From contig JAQSDP010000145.1 of the NCBI GenBank assembly GCA_029945985.1, forward strand, positions 1-5,750: a DNA stretch of 5,750 bases. Direction: 5' to 3'. Source of the DNA: a bacterium. Lineage in GTDB: Bacteria > Acidobacteriota > Blastocatellia > Pyrinomonadales > Pyrinomonadaceae. The translations under genes and the position numbers were made by a program. The notes beneath the pieces are model-generated. The model was not told the DNA's origin. It saw only the letters and a program-made list of their open reading frames with translations, and made no database searches. Shown here piece by piece: positions 5,247 to 5,750 of this stretch. Numbering within the stretch: the first letter of the stretch is position 1; each line of letters opens with the position of its first letter.

Positions 5247-5750
5247 ATGACAGAGATCTCCAAGTCCCGACTTTCGATCCTTACCGAAGAATATCTCCAA
5301 CTCGAGAAGAAACTTCTTCTCGGCGGCGGTCCGGAGAAGGTGGAGAAGATCCACAAGCAGGGGAAGTTGACCGCCCGTGAGCGGATCGGGTCTCTGCTTG
5401 ACGAGAATACCTATTCGCAGGAGATCGGCCTCCTTGTCGCCTACGACGAGTACAACGGCCAGGCCCCGGCCGCTGCTGTTGTAACCGTGATCGGAAAGAT
5501 TCACGATCGCGAGTGTGTCATCGTAGCCAACGACGCGACGATCAAGGCCGGTGCGTGGTATCCGGAGACCATCAAAAAGATTCTACGTGCTCAGGAGATC
5601 GCGATGCGAAACCGCGTTCCGATCATCTATCTGGTCGATTCGGCGGGAGTAAATTTACCCTACCAGGGTGGTGTTTTTCCAGGCCAGTATGGGGCCGCGC
5701 GCATCTTCTATTACAACTCGATAATGCGCCGATATCTGAAGGTTCCGCAA
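5247..5750 (+). CDS. Acyl-CoA carboxylase carboxyltransferase (beta) subunit, N-terminal part (3' end outside window)
   Basis: The frame is open from ATG 5247 to the last base, giving 168 residues of a protein that is usually about 510-550 long. The enzyme moves CO2 from carboxybiotin to an acyl-CoA in the cytosol, with a biotin carboxylase/carrier subunit as partner. Family motifs are GKLTARERIGSLLDENTYSQ (39-58), EIGLLVAYDEYNG (59-71), CVIVANDATIKAGAWYPETI (90-109), KKILRAQEIAMRNRVPIIYL (110-129) and VDSAGVNLPYQGGVFPGQYG (130-149). The DSAGVNLP and VFPG segments resemble the methylcrotonyl-CoA carboxylase beta group more than PccB or AccD, but the substrate cannot be fixed from half of the protein. 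There is no Shine-Dalgarno sequence before the ATG, which is 10 nt after the ATP-grasp stop. A biotin-bearing alpha subunit would be expected downstream. Confidence 0.93.
   Translation, partial: MTEISKSRLSILTEEYLQLEKKLLLGGGPEKVEKIHKQGKLTARERIGSLLDENTYSQEIGLLVAYDEYNGQAPAAAVVTVIGKIHDRECVIVANDATIKAGAWYPETIKKILRAQEIAMRNRVPIIYLVDSAGVNLPYQGGVFPGQYGAARIFYYNSIMRRYLKVPQ

Overview
The window looks like chromosomal DNA from a Gram-negative (diderm) bacterium. LpxC, the committed enzyme of lipid A synthesis, implies an outer membrane. The tandem DYDGDGK/YRNGEWW repeats in the first gene are a style I associate with surface proteins of Acidobacteriota, especially Blastocatellia, and also of some Bacteroidota. 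That placement is inference, because there is no rRNA or other phylogenetic marker here. Most starts lack a good Shine-Dalgarno sequence.

Layout. (1) Positions 1-419 hold the 3' end of a + strand gene made of calcium-loop (FG-GAP/VCBS-like) repeats. (2) Positions 420-977 are a 558-bp tail-to-tail gap with no convincing gene. It carries a GC-rich tract, a 7-bp stem-loop at 711-730 and two nearly identical palindromes of the form TGTGGC(A/G)CGTGCCACA whose centres lie 102 bp apart. (3) lpxC lies on the minus strand at 978-1826. (4) Positions 1827-1981 form a divergent promoter region. (5) From 1982 to the end of the window, five + strand genes lie 1, 6, 8 and 10 nt apart, so they probably form one operon. 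They encode a zincin-like protein that seems to have lost its HExxH motif, a six-TM DUF1206 membrane protein that probably starts at TTG, an EVE-domain (PUA-like) protein, a circularly permuted ATP-grasp protein, and the N-terminal part of an acyl-CoA carboxylase carboxyltransferase that runs off the end.

How they fit together. LpxC stands apart as an envelope gene. The + strand cluster does not match a pathway I know. The carboxyltransferase points to acyl-CoA metabolism (propionyl-, methylcrotonyl- or related CoA). The ATP-grasp protein suggests an ATP-dependent ligation with unknown substrate. The degenerate peptidase-like protein and the DUF1206 protein are uncharacterised. The points most worth a second look are the apparent pseudo-zincin paired with a membrane protein, the twin palindromes in a region where no promoter is expected, and the solitary ATP-grasp gene placed directly before a carboxylase.
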